Shown: in pieces, positions 52,931-61,505 of the stretch
Layout of the letters: each line of letters begins with the position of its first letter
Position numbering within the stretch: position 1 is the stretch's first letter
Assembly (NCBI GenBank): GCA_018223185.1
Contig: JAAEYW010000017.1
Location: forward strand, 27,130-91,129
Direction of reading: 5' to 3'
Length of the DNA: 64,000 nucleotides
From: Oceanospirillales bacterium
Lineage (GTDB): Bacteria > Pseudomonadota > Gammaproteobacteria > Pseudomonadales > Balneatricaceae
Notes under the pieces: model-generated
What the model was told of the DNA's origin: nothing
The model's input: only the letters and a program-made list of their open reading frames with translations
Databases searched by the model: none
Translations under genes and position numbers: made by a program

Positions 52931-55111
52931 TCAGGCGGAGGCGACGCTGTCGGTAATCTCCGTTTCTGTTTTTAAGTCAACCGAATAAAAACAGATCGTT
53001 GCCGAATTATTTTTAGCCGCATACATCGCACAGTCAGCGGCAGCGATCAGGTCAACCCGGTTAGCGCCATCCGTTGGATAAAATGCCACACCAATACTGT
53101 TGGTAACCTGAAGTTCAGTGCCTGCGAGCTTTATCGGATCTTTCAGACAGTCTGTCAGTTTATTCGCGATAACCAGAATATCTTCGGTCCCCGGATTATC
53201 GGGCACCAGAAGGGCAAACTCATCACCTCCCAGGCGAGCCAGGGTATCACTGTCCCGTAACACGCTACTAAAGCGGCGACTGACCTCCGCCAATAGCTGA
53301 TCACCGACATCATGCCCCAGAGAATCGTTCACCGCTTTAAAGCCATTAAGATCCATATACAGCAACCCTGCTGAACTGTAATTCCGACGACACTGCGCAA
53401 GCGTATGCTCCACTCTGTCAATAAACAGCCGTCGGTTTGGCAGTCCGGTCAGCGAGTCATAAAAAGCAAAACGTTTCAGCTCAGCATTGGCCTGTTTCAA
53501 TTCATCGGTACGCACACTGACCAGCCGGCTCAGTCTTTCATGATAACCAAACGCTGACAGGACAATGAGTACCGACAGAGAGCCAAACAGAACCTCTGCA
53601 ATCAGAAAAGTCAGGGTGTCGCCGACCTGAAGTGCAGTCACCTTTTGAGCACTGACATGCATATTAAAGGTCCATTTATGATTCGCGAACCCCATCTCAA
53701 ACGTATGACTCAACCCCTCCCCTGCAGCGATCCTGGTCATAAGATCCGCACGGCCAAGCACGGCGTCCGACGGATTATCATTTTCGTAAACATAGAGGTC
53801 GATATAATCCAGTCGTTGATCGGTCTTAGTATTACTGAGGATTTCAGACACCAGAAAGACCCCGACGACAAAACCTCTGAGCGACTCATGTCCTCCGATC
53901 GAGTTCTCCCCCGGATTGACCTGCTGAAATACCGGAGAGAATATAAGAAACCCGGGTTCATCCTTCTCTGCCTGCACCAGCTGAATAATATCGGTCGCAG
54001 TATCTTCCCGGGTCGCTTTGGCCAGCAACATACTCTGCTTTCGGGCAGCATTGGAAAAAACGTTAAAGCCTAATGCCGGAAGATTCTCTTGTAACGGTTG
54101 AATATACTCAACCACCACCAGCGGATCAGTCGGTAGCAGAGGAGCCCCTTTTATCTTAAATTCAGGGTGCACCTCCGCCTGAGCGTGCCGTTCAAATGCA
54201 GCGACCTCATCCTGCCCGATCACAATATTCCATGAGATTGCCGTGACTCCGGGAAGATTAGCAAGATAGGGACCGGTATACCTGATAAACTCCTCCTGAT
54301 TAATCTCTTCTGTCTGCGCCAGACTACGTCCCAGAACATCCAGAGCACCGATATAGTCAGTCATATGCTGTTTCAGAATATTTTCGATTGCTTCAGATTT
54401 CAGTAAGAAATCATTTTCAGTCTTCGCCACCACAGAATCTTCAATATATTGCTGCGCCACCTGAAATGCAGTAATCAGGGTAAACAGAGGGATCGATAAC
54501 GACTTCATCAGGCGTAGCCAGGTGGCCCGATCCGGTTGTCGAACAAACATAGCCAACATAAGAGGCGTTAACAGAATGACGCCTAAAAAGTCCCCTATCC
54601 ACCAGATCAGTACATTATTCCAGTAGATATGTGCTGCGGCATTCACACTTTGACCAAAGCTCAGCGCAGCATTACCCACCATCGCGCTTATGAGACAGCA
54701 AAGAAAGGCTGTACCGATAAATCCCGCCACATGTGAATATGAAGGAGCATCGAGAATATTGATTCGCCGGAATTTCAGAATTTTGTAATTAACAAAGGCC
54801 TGAACCACAGAACCAAACGCAATAACCCCTGAGGTCAGAATGATCGGGAGGCCCAGTTCACCATTGTGCGCAAAATAGTTGCCTGAATTAAAGAGTACAG
54901 AGCCAACAAAGATGGCGGGCAGGAAACCTTGACCGAAGATCAGGCACCCCGCCAGTGCTACACCAGCCGAGGGCCATAATGAAACGATCTGCGCCTGGGG
55001 ACTAAAGCTGGAGAAAAAGAATGCGAGTCCAACATAGAGCAGAAAAAAAACAAGATAAGCGGTTTTGCCTATCGGATTCAATTGAACGTTCAAATGTTCA
55101 CGATGCTCCAT
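52931..55111 (-). CDS. Diguanylate cyclase with MASE1 and CHASE sensor domains
   Basis: Membrane protein of about 726 residues. The N-terminal MASE1-like region (about 10-290) has eight hydrophobic segments; a periplasmic CHASE domain follows (with GVTAISWNIVIGQDEVAAFE), then one more membrane helix and a GGDEF domain (about 560-715). The active site reads LARLGGDEFALLV and is intact, and RDSD five residues before GGDEF is the inhibitory I-site. It should make cyclic di-GMP in response to an external small ligand. The start at ATG 55111 lacks a clear ribosome site; TTG 55126 is the alternative. Confidence 0.9.
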   Translation of the reverse strand: MEHREHLNVQLNPIGKTAYLVFFLLYVGLAFFFSSFSPQAQIVSLWPSAGVALAGCLIFGQGFLPAIFVGSVLFNSGNYFAHNGELGLPIILTSGVIAFGSVVQAFVNYKILKFRRINILDAPSYSHVAGFIGTAFLCCLISAMVGNAALSFGQSVNAAAHIYWNNVLIWWIGDFLGVILLTPLMLAMFVRQPDRATWLRLMKSLSIPLFTLITAFQVAQQYIEDSVVAKTENDFLLKSEAIENILKQHMTDYIGALDVLGRSLAQTEEINQEEFIRYTGPYLANLPGVTAISWNIVIGQDEVAAFERHAQAEVHPEFKIKGAPLLPTDPLVVVEYIQPLQENLPALGFNVFSNAARKQSMLLAKATREDTATDIIQLVQAEKDEPGFLIFSPVFQQVNPGENSIGGHESLRGFVVGVFLVSEILSNTKTDQRLDYIDLYVYENDNPSDAVLGRADLMTRIAAGEGLSHTFEMGFANHKWTFNMHVSAQKVTALQVGDTLTFLIAEVLFGSLSVLIVLSAFGYHERLSRLVSVRTDELKQANAELKRFAFYDSLTGLPNRRLFIDRVEHTLAQCRRNYSSAGLLYMDLNGFKAVNDSLGHDVGDQLLAEVSRRFSSVLRDSDTLARLGGDEFALLVPDNPGTEDILVIANKLTDCLKDPIKLAGTELQVTNSIGVAFYPTDGANRVDLIAAADCAMYAAKNNSATICFYSVDLKTETEITDSVASA

Positions 55112-55138
55112 ACAGCGAGGGGACAAGCAGATAACACG

Positions 55139-55327
55139 ATGACACTCTACAGTGAGTCTGGCAAGCAGATCCCGCGTATTCTACACAATACAGGCGCCCA
55201 AAATGAGTACCTGAAAGAAGTATTTCCCGCTTATTTAGATGAAACAGGATCACTCTGCCGCAAGATCGAAGCCTGGAATGGCCGTACGGCCCGGAGCGTA
55301 ACTAACGTTCTTCTCACTGAACGCTGA
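55139..55327 (+). CDS. Possible small protein, unrecognised
   Basis: An open frame of 62 codons from ATG 55139 in the spacer upstream of the diguanylate cyclase gene. It has no recognisable motif and only a poor ribosome site. Composition is ordinary for a protein (MTLYSESGKQIPRILHNTG... ending NVLLTER). It could be a real small gene or chance. Confidence 0.25.
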   Translation: MTLYSESGKQIPRILHNTGAQNEYLKEVFPAYLDETGSLCRKIEAWNGRTARSVTNVLLTER

Positions 55328-55387
55328 AGACGCTCTTAATCTGATTCCCTCTTTACACAACAGACTATACAGTCGGTATATGACACC

Positions 55388-55413
55388 AGGCCGGGGCTTT
55401 CGCCCCGGCCTTT
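55388..55413 (-). terminator. Intrinsic terminator after the tautomerase gene
   Basis: AGGCCGGGGC-TTTC-GCCCCGGCCT followed by TTG on the plus side: a 10-bp GC stem with a UUUC-type tetraloop. It lies just past the stop of the minus-strand tautomerase gene. Confidence 0.75.
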
Positions 55414-55418
55414 GTTGC

Positions 55419-55643
55419 TTAAAGTACTCCGTCTCTCTGCAGCTGATGCACCATCGCCGAAGTGAGCGCTGTACCACCGATTCCCCAGTCGCCCTCTTTC
55501 ACCTCTTCAATTTTCACCCAGGTTACTCCGCGCATATTTTCACCCTCGATAGATACCATGGTGTCGGTGAGTTTGCTGATGATCTCGACTTTCTCTTCGT
55601 CGCTGAATACATTTTCAATCAGATTTACAGTAATAAGTGGCAT
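55419..55643 (-). CDS. 4-oxalocrotonate tautomerase family protein
   Basis: Protein of 74 residues with Pro right after Met (MPLITVNLIENVFS), the catalytic base of the 4-OT superfamily. Arg38 in GENMRGVTWVKI corresponds to the second conserved arginine; Arg11 of canonical 4-OT is missing (Asn in its region), so substrate choice may differ. It is divergent from the HxlR regulator gene; the shared 197-bp spacer holds a duplicated operator, so it is the probable target. Confidence 0.87.
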   Translation of the reverse strand: MPLITVNLIENVFSDEEKVEIISKLTDTMVSIEGENMRGVTWVKIEEVKEGDWGIGGTALTSAMVHQLQRDGVL

Positions 55644-55735
55644 GATCGTTCTCCGTTTTTTTATTTGAGTATCAGAATGAACTAATCTGATATAGGTAGA
55701 TTAAGCCTTCAGGATGAATCTGACTGCTTCTCAGA

Positions 55736-55774
55736 CTGTAGTAACCCACTACGTAATCTGTAGTAACCCACTAC
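55736..55774. promoter_or_regulatory. Duplicated palindromic operator for the HxlR-type regulator
   Basis: CTGTAGTAACCCACTAC occurs twice without change (55736-55752 and 55758-55774), 22 bp from start to start, i.e. two helical turns. Each copy is itself an inverted repeat, GTAGT-AACCC-ACTAC. It lies between the divergent tautomerase and HxlR genes, and fits side-by-side binding of two dimers. Confidence 0.78.
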
Positions 55775-55840
55775 AGAATCCGATGCAGCTAAAAAATCCC
55801 GCCAACGTTGCTGAACAGCAAGACAGTAAAAGGTGTAGTT

Positions 55841-56524
55841 ATGGAATATGGTCAGTTTTGTCCGATCGCTAAGGCGCTGGAGTTACTGGGGGAAAAGTGG
55901 ACCCTGCTGTTGCTACGCGAACTGCATATGGGCGCCTCCCGTTTTAATGAGTTTCAGCGGGGGTTATCTCTTATCTCACCGACCATTCTCACTAAACGAC
56001 TCAACGAGTTAGCTGATGCTGAGCTGATCCTGCGGAAAAAGATCCCCGGACAGCGGGGTTATGAGTACGTTCTCACCCAGGCGGGCAGAGAAACCCTGCC
56101 CCTGCTGCAAACCGTTGGGGAATGGGGAATGCGTTGGGCCAGAGGGGATATACGGGATTCAGATCTTGATGTTGAACTCTTGATGCTTTATCTCCAGCGT
56201 TGCATCAAAACCGAGATGCTTCCCGGAGACCAGTCCGTCATTCAGTTTAAATTTACCGACCTGAACACTCTTAATAACTGGTGGCTGCTGGTAAAAGGCT
56301 GCAATGTTGATATCTGTCTGGAGAATCCGGGTAAAGATGTGGATATCTATCTGACTACCGATTTGAGGACGATGGTCAACTGCTGGATGGGGGATGAAAC
56401 TTACAAACAGGCAATTGTAGAAAAACGGATGATGTTGGTTGGCCCTTCGGCCCTGACCCGCAATATCCAGAACTGGATATGCGACAGTATCTTTGCAGGG
56501 ATCCCCCCGGCCAGTCAGATATAA
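55841..56524 (+). CDS. HxlR family transcriptional regulator with C-terminal SCP2-like extension
   Basis: Protein of 227 residues from ATG 55841 (AAGGTG 6 bases up). The winged helix (about 1-100) has the HxlR marks: CPIAKALELLGEKWTLLLLREL, RFNEFQRGL and ILTKRLNELADAELI. Usual HxlR proteins are about 110-130 residues; this one has an extra domain of about 120 residues with KFTDLNTLNNWWLLVKGC and DIYLTTDLRTMVNCWMGD, resembling an SCP2 sterol-carrier fold that could bind a hydrophobic effector. It likely controls the divergent tautomerase gene and itself through the operator pair. Confidence 0.85.
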   Translation: MEYGQFCPIAKALELLGEKWTLLLLRELHMGASRFNEFQRGLSLISPTILTKRLNELADAELILRKKIPGQRGYEYVLTQAGRETLPLLQTVGEWGMRWARGDIRDSDLDVELLMLYLQRCIKTEMLPGDQSVIQFKFTDLNTLNNWWLLVKGCNVDICLENPGKDVDIYLTTDLRTMVNCWMGDETYKQAIVEKRMMLVGPSALTRNIQNWICDSIFAGIPPASQI

Positions 56525-56919
56525 AACCGGATAATGATCTGCAACAGACGGCGATGACTCCCGCTGCTTCTTTTCATGTAAGACCCCGACTGCGTTAGCA
56601 ATACACTGTGACGTTACGATCATACAGATAACACAGATTAACCGACTGCCCATGATAGCAACACGCCTTCCTAAGTATCGGGAACGAGCGAATTTACTTT
56701 GTAATATCCAGGCATTTTGCCGCTAAGATAGCCTCTCAGCGCCATTAAGGAGGTTATAAAATCCAGCAACCGCAGATATTCATCCGCCTGTTCAACTCGC
56801 CTGGTTAAAGCTTTTGTTATACTCCTTGTTAAATCATTAACTCAGCCTCGATGACTGCTCCGATACTGGTTTTCATCCGTATCGATATAAAGTCAGAATG
56901 AAACCAGCAATGTTAAACA
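56525..56919. other. 395-bp spacer before the amidoligase gene
   Basis: No clear gene. Two small curiosities: a perfect Shine-Dalgarno run (TAAGGAGGT, 56745-56753 region) that is not followed by a normal start codon, and a 14-codon frame (56898-56942, MKPAMLNNGESYQL) that overlaps the amidoligase start in another frame. A/T-rich TTGTTATACT near 56815 may be part of a promoter. Confidence 0.35.
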
Positions 56920-57900
56920 ATGGAGAAAGCTATCAGTTATAAATTACCCACCTGTACCACCAATAAAGAGGGCGCTGAACGTCGTGTCGGCTTTGAACTG
57001 GAGTTTTCCGGGTTAACCCTGCGGCAAACCTCCGACATTATAATCAGGACTCTGGGTGGAACCCTGCAATCTGAAACCGCAGCAGAACATAAGCTTCGAG
57101 CAGAGGGACTGGGCGACTTTAATATTGAACTGGACTGGAACTACCTGAAGCAAAAAGCGGCAACTCCCGGTCAGCACCCGCCTGAATTACTCGATCTGCT
57201 CAGTGATGCTGCCAGCTTACTTGTACCGGTTGAGGTAGTCTGTCCACCCATTGCACTCTCACAGTTAGATCAACTTGATGAGTTAGTGATTCAACTGCGA
57301 AAAGCCGGTGCTATCGGTACTGAAGAGTCAATGATTGCCGCGTATGGTGTGCATATTAATAGCGAAATACCCAGCTTAGATGCCGCTACACTGTTTAATT
57401 ATCTGAGAGCCTTTTCACTCTTGCAGTGGTGGCTTGTTGAGGCCCACGAGGTTAATACAACCCGTAAAATCAGCCCCTATATCGATCTTTATCCGGAAAA
57501 ATATATCAAGCAGCTGCTATCTCGAACAAACCCGGATATGGAGACGATCTTCAGCGATTACCTTGAATATAACCCCTCCCGCAACCGGGCACTGGATCTG
57601 TTACCACTATTGGCAGAGATTGATGAGCACAGGGTTCGTGGCTGCATCGACGACCCTAAAATTAAAGCCCGGCCCACCTTCCATTACCGCATGCCCAATT
57701 GCAACATTGAGCATGATAACTGGTCTTTAGCGCAGTCATGGAATATCTGGTGGGTGGTGGAACAGCTGGCCAGCCGACCGGATCACCTGAACGAACTGAG
57801 TGCAGCGTTTCTGGCGGCAGAGCAGCCGCTGCTCGGTGTCAGCCGTAAACTGTGGACAGAGTATATCGATCAATGGCTAAAAAACCACGCATTGGCGTAA
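56920..57900 (+). CDS. Putative amidoligase enzyme (COOH-NH2 ligase fold)
   Basis: Protein of 326 residues of the amidoligase family (PF12224 type). It begins with a catalytic-core strand RRVGFELEFSGLTLRQ, followed by NIELDWNYLK, VCPPIALSQL, a YGVHINSE strand with conserved His, and TFHYRMPNCNI. The family shares the glutamine-synthetase/glutamate-cysteine-ligase fold and is predicted to form peptide-like amide bonds. The next gene overlaps it by 28 bp and encodes a class I glutaminase-like hydrolase, a pairing known for predicted gamma-glutamyl ligation/cleavage systems. The substrate is unknown. Confidence 0.85.
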   Translation: MEKAISYKLPTCTTNKEGAERRVGFELEFSGLTLRQTSDIIIRTLGGTLQSETAAEHKLRAEGLGDFNIELDWNYLKQKAATPGQHPPELLDLLSDAASLLVPVEVVCPPIALSQLDQLDELVIQLRKAGAIGTEESMIAAYGVHINSEIPSLDAATLFNYLRAFSLLQWWLVEAHEVNTTRKISPYIDLYPEKYIKQLLSRTNPDMETIFSDYLEYNPSRNRALDLLPLLAEIDEHRVRGCIDDPKIKARPTFHYRMPNCNIEHDNWSLAQSWNIWWVVEQLASRPDHLNELSAAFLAAEQPLLGVSRKLWTEYIDQWLKNHALA

Positions 57901-58535
57901 CCGGAACGGCGAAGTTCTGGTCTCCCGGCTGGTGGTGCGCAGCACTGGCCCTGCGACTGGCGGGAGGGATTCCCGAGCGAATCAGCGTGCGCCATGCGGC
58001 CAGTGGTAAACCGCTGGATGGCCTGTTGATTGGGGGTGGCGATGATATCAGCCCAGAGCATTATCAGGGCGATATTGATAAGCCGGTCAAAAGCGATCCG
58101 GCGCGGGATGAGCTGGAGATCCACTGGGTAAAGACAGCGCTGGATAACGACATCCCGCTGATGGGCATCTGCCGGGGGGCGCAACTGATCAATGTTGTCT
58201 TAGGTGGAACTCTGCACCCGGATATACGCTCAATCAGGCAGCACACCTATAACCGATCCGGACTGCTGCCAACCAAACAGGTGAAAATAACCGCCGAGTC
58301 AAAACTGGCAGGCATCTTCAAAAAGGTTCACCTCAGGGTTAACAGTCTGCATCACCAGGCGATAAAATCCACCGGCAAAGGGCTAAAGATTGTTGGACGG
58401 GATCTGGATGATATCACTCAGGCGGTCGAGTCTGAGCAGCATAAAATCATTGCGGTGCAGTGGCACCCGGAATATCTTATCTATCTGCCATCACAGTTTT
58501 CTCTGTTTCGCTGGCTGATAAAAAATACTCGCTAA
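57873..58535 (+). CDS. Gamma-glutamyl-gamma-aminobutyrate hydrolase-like class I glutamine amidotransferase (peptidase C26)
   Basis: Protein of 220 residues from ATG 57873. The nucleophile is Cys100 in MGICRGAQLIN, with His198 and Glu200 in VQWHPEYL completing the triad. GLLIGGGDDISPEHYQ is a PuuD-type feature. It would cleave a gamma-glutamyl amide or peptide bond. Its start lies inside the last nine codons of the amidoligase gene, so the two are translated together and probably act on the same compound. Confidence 0.88.
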   Translation: MAKKPRIGVTGTAKFWSPGWWCAALALRLAGGIPERISVRHAASGKPLDGLLIGGGDDISPEHYQGDIDKPVKSDPARDELEIHWVKTALDNDIPLMGICRGAQLINVVLGGTLHPDIRSIRQHTYNRSGLLPTKQVKITAESKLAGIFKKVHLRVNSLHHQAIKSTGKGLKIVGRDLDDITQAVESEQHKIIAVQWHPEYLIYLPSQFSLFRWLIKNTR

Positions 58536-58633
58536 AGCCAGACTATCCCCGCTGCTGCATCCATTTTTTCGCTGTTGCATTGTTCACAGAAAGAACTCAG
58601 CCTGCTCTGGAGTCTGATACTTTTACTGCCAGA

Positions 58634-58843
58634 CTATGCCATTGTGCGGTACTGCAAAATCAGCGCGATAATATCGTGATCACTGGACACAGCCTCCAGC
58701 GCATCGTTCATCGTCCGACGCTGGGGTAGTGATATATTAAACTTATCACGTAAAACCTGATTGACCTGCTCATCTGAGTCAGGATCAAACGTCTTTCCGG
58801 CAAAATTACATATTCGTTGCAGTGTAAACGCTCGGGTCGCCAT
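58634..58843 (-). CDS. Small hypothetical protein
   Basis: Protein of 69 residues from ATG 58843 (a longer upstream reading is possible to 58921). Sequence begins MATRAFTLQRICNFAGKTFD and ends IIALILQYRTMA. It is mixed charged/hydrophobic with no membrane helix or metal motif. It looks like a compact helical protein with conserved style, but I do not recognise the family. It stands alone between convergent and same-strand genes. Confidence 0.6.
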   Translation of the reverse strand: MATRAFTLQRICNFAGKTFDPDSDEQVNQVLRDKFNISLPQRRTMNDALEAVSSDHDIIALILQYRTMA

Positions 58844-59068
58844 GAATATAATATCCAGTCTTATGGGTGATATAGGTAGTATGGTTCTGTAGGGTAATGA
58901 TATTCGCCTTATTACCGGCAAACTATTTTCCGGTAAACTCTGTCAGCAACGAACAAACGACGGTGTTATAAAAAATCTGAAGCGGATAAAACAGGCGCTA
59001 TATAAACAGGTATAAAGGTGACTGCGCTCTGTATGACTGAGCGCGGCTTAGTTTATCTGCTAACGAAA

Positions 59069-59245
59069 TTACTTGTCCTGAGGCTTGCCTAATACGATAT
59101 GACGCGGACCACCATTATTTTCACGTCCGGAAACACCTTTCTCTATTTTCTGAATCTCGCCACCAGCCTTGAGGAAGGCGGCAGTCTGTTCTGCAATTGA
59201 ATCATGAGTCTGACTTGCCGCTGCTTTTTTAGATTTAACTGACAT
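59069..59245 (-). CDS. Small basic protein with resemblance to the SutA regulator C-terminus
   Basis: Protein of 58 residues from ATG 59245 (MSVKSKKAAASQTHDSI). The middle reads AAFLKAGGEIQKIEKGVSG, close in pattern to the C-terminal part of Pseudomonas SutA (FL-x-GG-x-hydrophobic-x-x-I), a small RNA-polymerase-binding protein of slow growth. It lacks SutA's long acidic N-terminus, so the match is only partial. The basic N-terminus could bind nucleic acid. Confidence 0.6.
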   Translation of the reverse strand: MSVKSKKAAASQTHDSIAEQTAAFLKAGGEIQKIEKGVSGRENNGGPRHIVLGKPQDK

Positions 59246-59458
59246 AAACAAAACTCCGTTTGAGTGGTGGCAGTAAATTATATCATTTTCCAAGCCTCTC
59301 CGGGAGATATTTACACCAAAGAGCAGGGTTCAGTAATAAATAACCAGCTTTACCCTGACACCCCTTCTTTAAATCAGCGAAATACTACATCGGTGATAAA
59401 CAGAAAATATTGCGAAAACTACAGTGTATCTGAACACAAATAGTTAAGAAAAGCGGGC

Positions 59459-59499
59459 TTAAATACCCCCCTCTTAAATACATTCTATTAAATACCCTC
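59459..59499. repeat. Short tandem repeat TTAAATAC x3
   Basis: TTAAATAC at 59459, 59474 and 59488, each followed by a C/T-rich stretch. It lies just past the benE stop codon. Same style of spacer filling as the repeats at 40-46 kb but a different core. Confidence 0.5.
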
Positions 59500-59513
59500 T
59501 GTGAACAGACGTG

Positions 59514-60707
59514 CTAATGATTAAACCTGATACTCTTCTGCGCATAATAGGCGATCAGGCCGATAGCCAGCCCCCAGAACGCACTGCTGATGCCCAGCAG
59601 ATTTAACCCCGACGCGGTGACTAAGAAGGTCAGCAGTGCGGCTTCCCTGTCAGACGGTTCAGCCAGTGCAGCAGACAGACTGTTACCGATGGTACTCAAC
59701 AGTGCCAGTCCCGCTATCGCCATCACCAGTGCTGCTGGAAAAGCGGCAAACAGCGATGCGATTGTCGAGCCAAACAGACCGGTTAACAGATAGAAACCAC
59801 CGGCCCAAACAGAAGCCATATAGCGTTTGGAACGGTCCTGACCCGCTTCGTTACCCATACAGATTGCCGCAGTAATCGCTGCCAGGTTGTATGAGAAACC
59901 ACCGAACGGTGCCAGAACCACTCCGGTCAGACCGGTCCAGGTCAGGAGCGGTGACACCGGGGTGTCATAGCCATTGGCCCGCAACACCGCTACGCCGGGT
60001 ACGTTCTGGGAGGCCATCGTGATAATAAACAGCGGCACCCCCACCCCGATCATCGTTTGCAGATTAAATACCGGCGTCACCCATACAGGCGATGACCACT
60101 GCCAGTTCAGGGCGTCAATATTCAGCTGCCCCTGAAAAAAAGACACCGCACAGCCTGCCAGCAATACGATGGGAATGGTATAGCGCGGTAGCACCAGCTT
60201 AATGAGGATAAAGGCACCCAGCATCACCCCCACCAGCAGCAGACTGCTTTGCATCTCAGTGAACAGGTTAATACCAAACTGAAGTAAAACCCCTGCCAGC
60301 ATCGCCCCGGCCAGCGGCATTGGCACATGGTGCATTATTTTTTCAAACCAGCCGGTGATACCGCACAACAGAATCAGGCTGGAGCTAAAAATAAAGATGC
60401 CTATAGCTTCATTGATGGGCACACCGGACAGAGCGGTCACCAGTAGCGCAGCCCCCGGTGTGGACCATGCCGTCAGGACCGGCGTACGAAAGTAGATCGA
60501 TAATCCGGCACTGGTGAGCCCCATTCCGATACCCAGAGCCCATAACCAGGAACTGATTTCCGCTGCCGAAGCACCTGCAGCACCTGCAGCCTGAAAAATA
60601 ATTACCGCAGAACTGGTATAACCCACCAATACCGCAACAAATCCCGCAGACAGATGAGACAGGCTGAAAAAACCCGCCACACTTTGTCGATCCCCTGTTG
60701 ATTCCAT
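59514..60707 (-). CDS. benE: Benzoate/H+ symporter, BenE family
   Basis: Inner-membrane transporter of 397 residues from ATG 60707 (GGAG 9 bases up), with about 12 hydrophobic segments. BenE features include FAVLVGYTSS-type first helix (AGFVAVLVGYTSSAVIIFQA), RTPVLTAWSTPGAALL, ASQNVPGVAVLRANGYD and APFGGFSYNLAAITAAICMG. The family imports benzoate or related aromatic acids with protons. No benzoate catabolic gene is adjacent. It is divergent from an XRE-cupin regulator with two operator-like repeats between them, so it is probably controlled by it. Confidence 0.92.
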   Translation of the reverse strand: MESTGDRQSVAGFFSLSHLSAGFVAVLVGYTSSAVIIFQAAGAAGASAAEISSWLWALGIGMGLTSAGLSIYFRTPVLTAWSTPGAALLVTALSGVPINEAIGIFIFSSSLILLCGITGWFEKIMHHVPMPLAGAMLAGVLLQFGINLFTEMQSSLLLVGVMLGAFILIKLVLPRYTIPIVLLAGCAVSFFQGQLNIDALNWQWSSPVWVTPVFNLQTMIGVGVPLFIITMASQNVPGVAVLRANGYDTPVSPLLTWTGLTGVVLAPFGGFSYNLAAITAAICMGNEAGQDRSKRYMASVWAGGFYLLTGLFGSTIASLFAAFPAALVMAIAGLALLSTIGNSLSAALAEPSDREAALLTFLVTASGLNLLGISSAFWGLAIGLIAYYAQKSIRFNH

Positions 60708-60738
60708 ACTGACAACTCCATACACTCTGCAAACCACT

Positions 60739-60790
60739 TGTGCGTTATAACGTCCAACTTTCAAGAGAGTAACATTGTGCGTTATAGCGT
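60739..60790. promoter_or_regulatory. Pair of operator-like repeats between benE and the XRE-cupin gene
   Basis: TGTGCGTTATAACGT (60739-60753) and TGTGCGTTATAGCGT (60776-60790) are 15-bp direct repeats with one difference, 37 bp apart. The first contains the perfect palindrome CGTTATAACG. Probable binding sites of the divergent XRE regulator. Confidence 0.65.
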
Positions 60791-60830
60791 ACAATAAAAA
60801 TAAAGTCTCACCTTCCAACCGGAACCCGCG

Positions 60831-61403
60831 ATGCAGGAAATCAATCTTTATCTCGCCACTACACTGAAAATGCTCAGACAGGAAAAAGGCTGGAGTCTCG
60901 ACAAAGCGGCCAGAGAAACGGGGGTCAGTAAAGCGATGTTAGGCCAGATTGAGCGTGGAGAGTCCAGCCCCACCATTGCCACGATGTGGAAGATATCGAC
61001 AGGGTTTCATCAATCACTGTCCAGTTTATTAGAGCCACCGGCTGACGAAAACAGTCACACCATTATTCGTCCGCCATCGGCACAGCCCACCTCTCTGGCA
61101 AGCGATGGTGCCCCGATTGCGCCAATCTTTCCTTATGACGAGCGATTTGGTTTTGAGATGTTTGAATTAACCCTGCTGCCAGGCTACGAACGACTCTCGG
61201 AGCCTCATATTCAGGGGGTAACCGAGCATGTTGTGGTTCTTTGCGGCGAACTGGAAATCCTGGTCGACGGGGAGTGGATTCGATTAACCAAAGGCGCATC
61301 GGTACGCTTTGCCGGCGATACCCCGCACGGCTATAGAAATCGCAGCCAGGCCCCCACAGTCTTCCACAATATCCTTCATTACGCCCGGAAGGTGCACGAC
61401 TGA
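60831..61403 (+). CDS. XRE family regulator with C-terminal cupin domain
   Basis: Protein of 190 residues: an N-terminal helix-turn-helix (about 8-65, LRQEKGWSLDKAARETGVSK, AMLGQIERGESSPTIATMWK) and a C-terminal cupin (about 110-185, SEPHIQGVTEHVVVLCGELE, FAGDTPHGYRN). The cupin would sense a small molecule. Such XRE-cupin proteins often repress or activate adjacent transporter genes. Here benE is divergent, with paired repeats in between. Confidence 0.9.
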   Translation: MQEINLYLATTLKMLRQEKGWSLDKAARETGVSKAMLGQIERGESSPTIATMWKISTGFHQSLSSLLEPPADENSHTIIRPPSAQPTSLASDGAPIAPIFPYDERFGFEMFELTLLPGYERLSEPHIQGVTEHVVVLCGELEILVDGEWIRLTKGASVRFAGDTPHGYRNRSQAPTVFHNILHYARKVHD

Positions 61404-61505
61404 AAACAGTGTTCTGCCCTTTTACTGCAGCGCTCCCCCTCTTGCATATTTTTCGACTACGCTTAATTCGGTAGTTTTAAAAGTCTGAGAGGATAGGAGA
61501 TTAAG

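Noticed and set aside
55139..55327. Toxin-antitoxin partner of the neighbouring genes
   Set aside because: The 62-codon frame has no toxin or antitoxin motif, no partner and a poor start signal.
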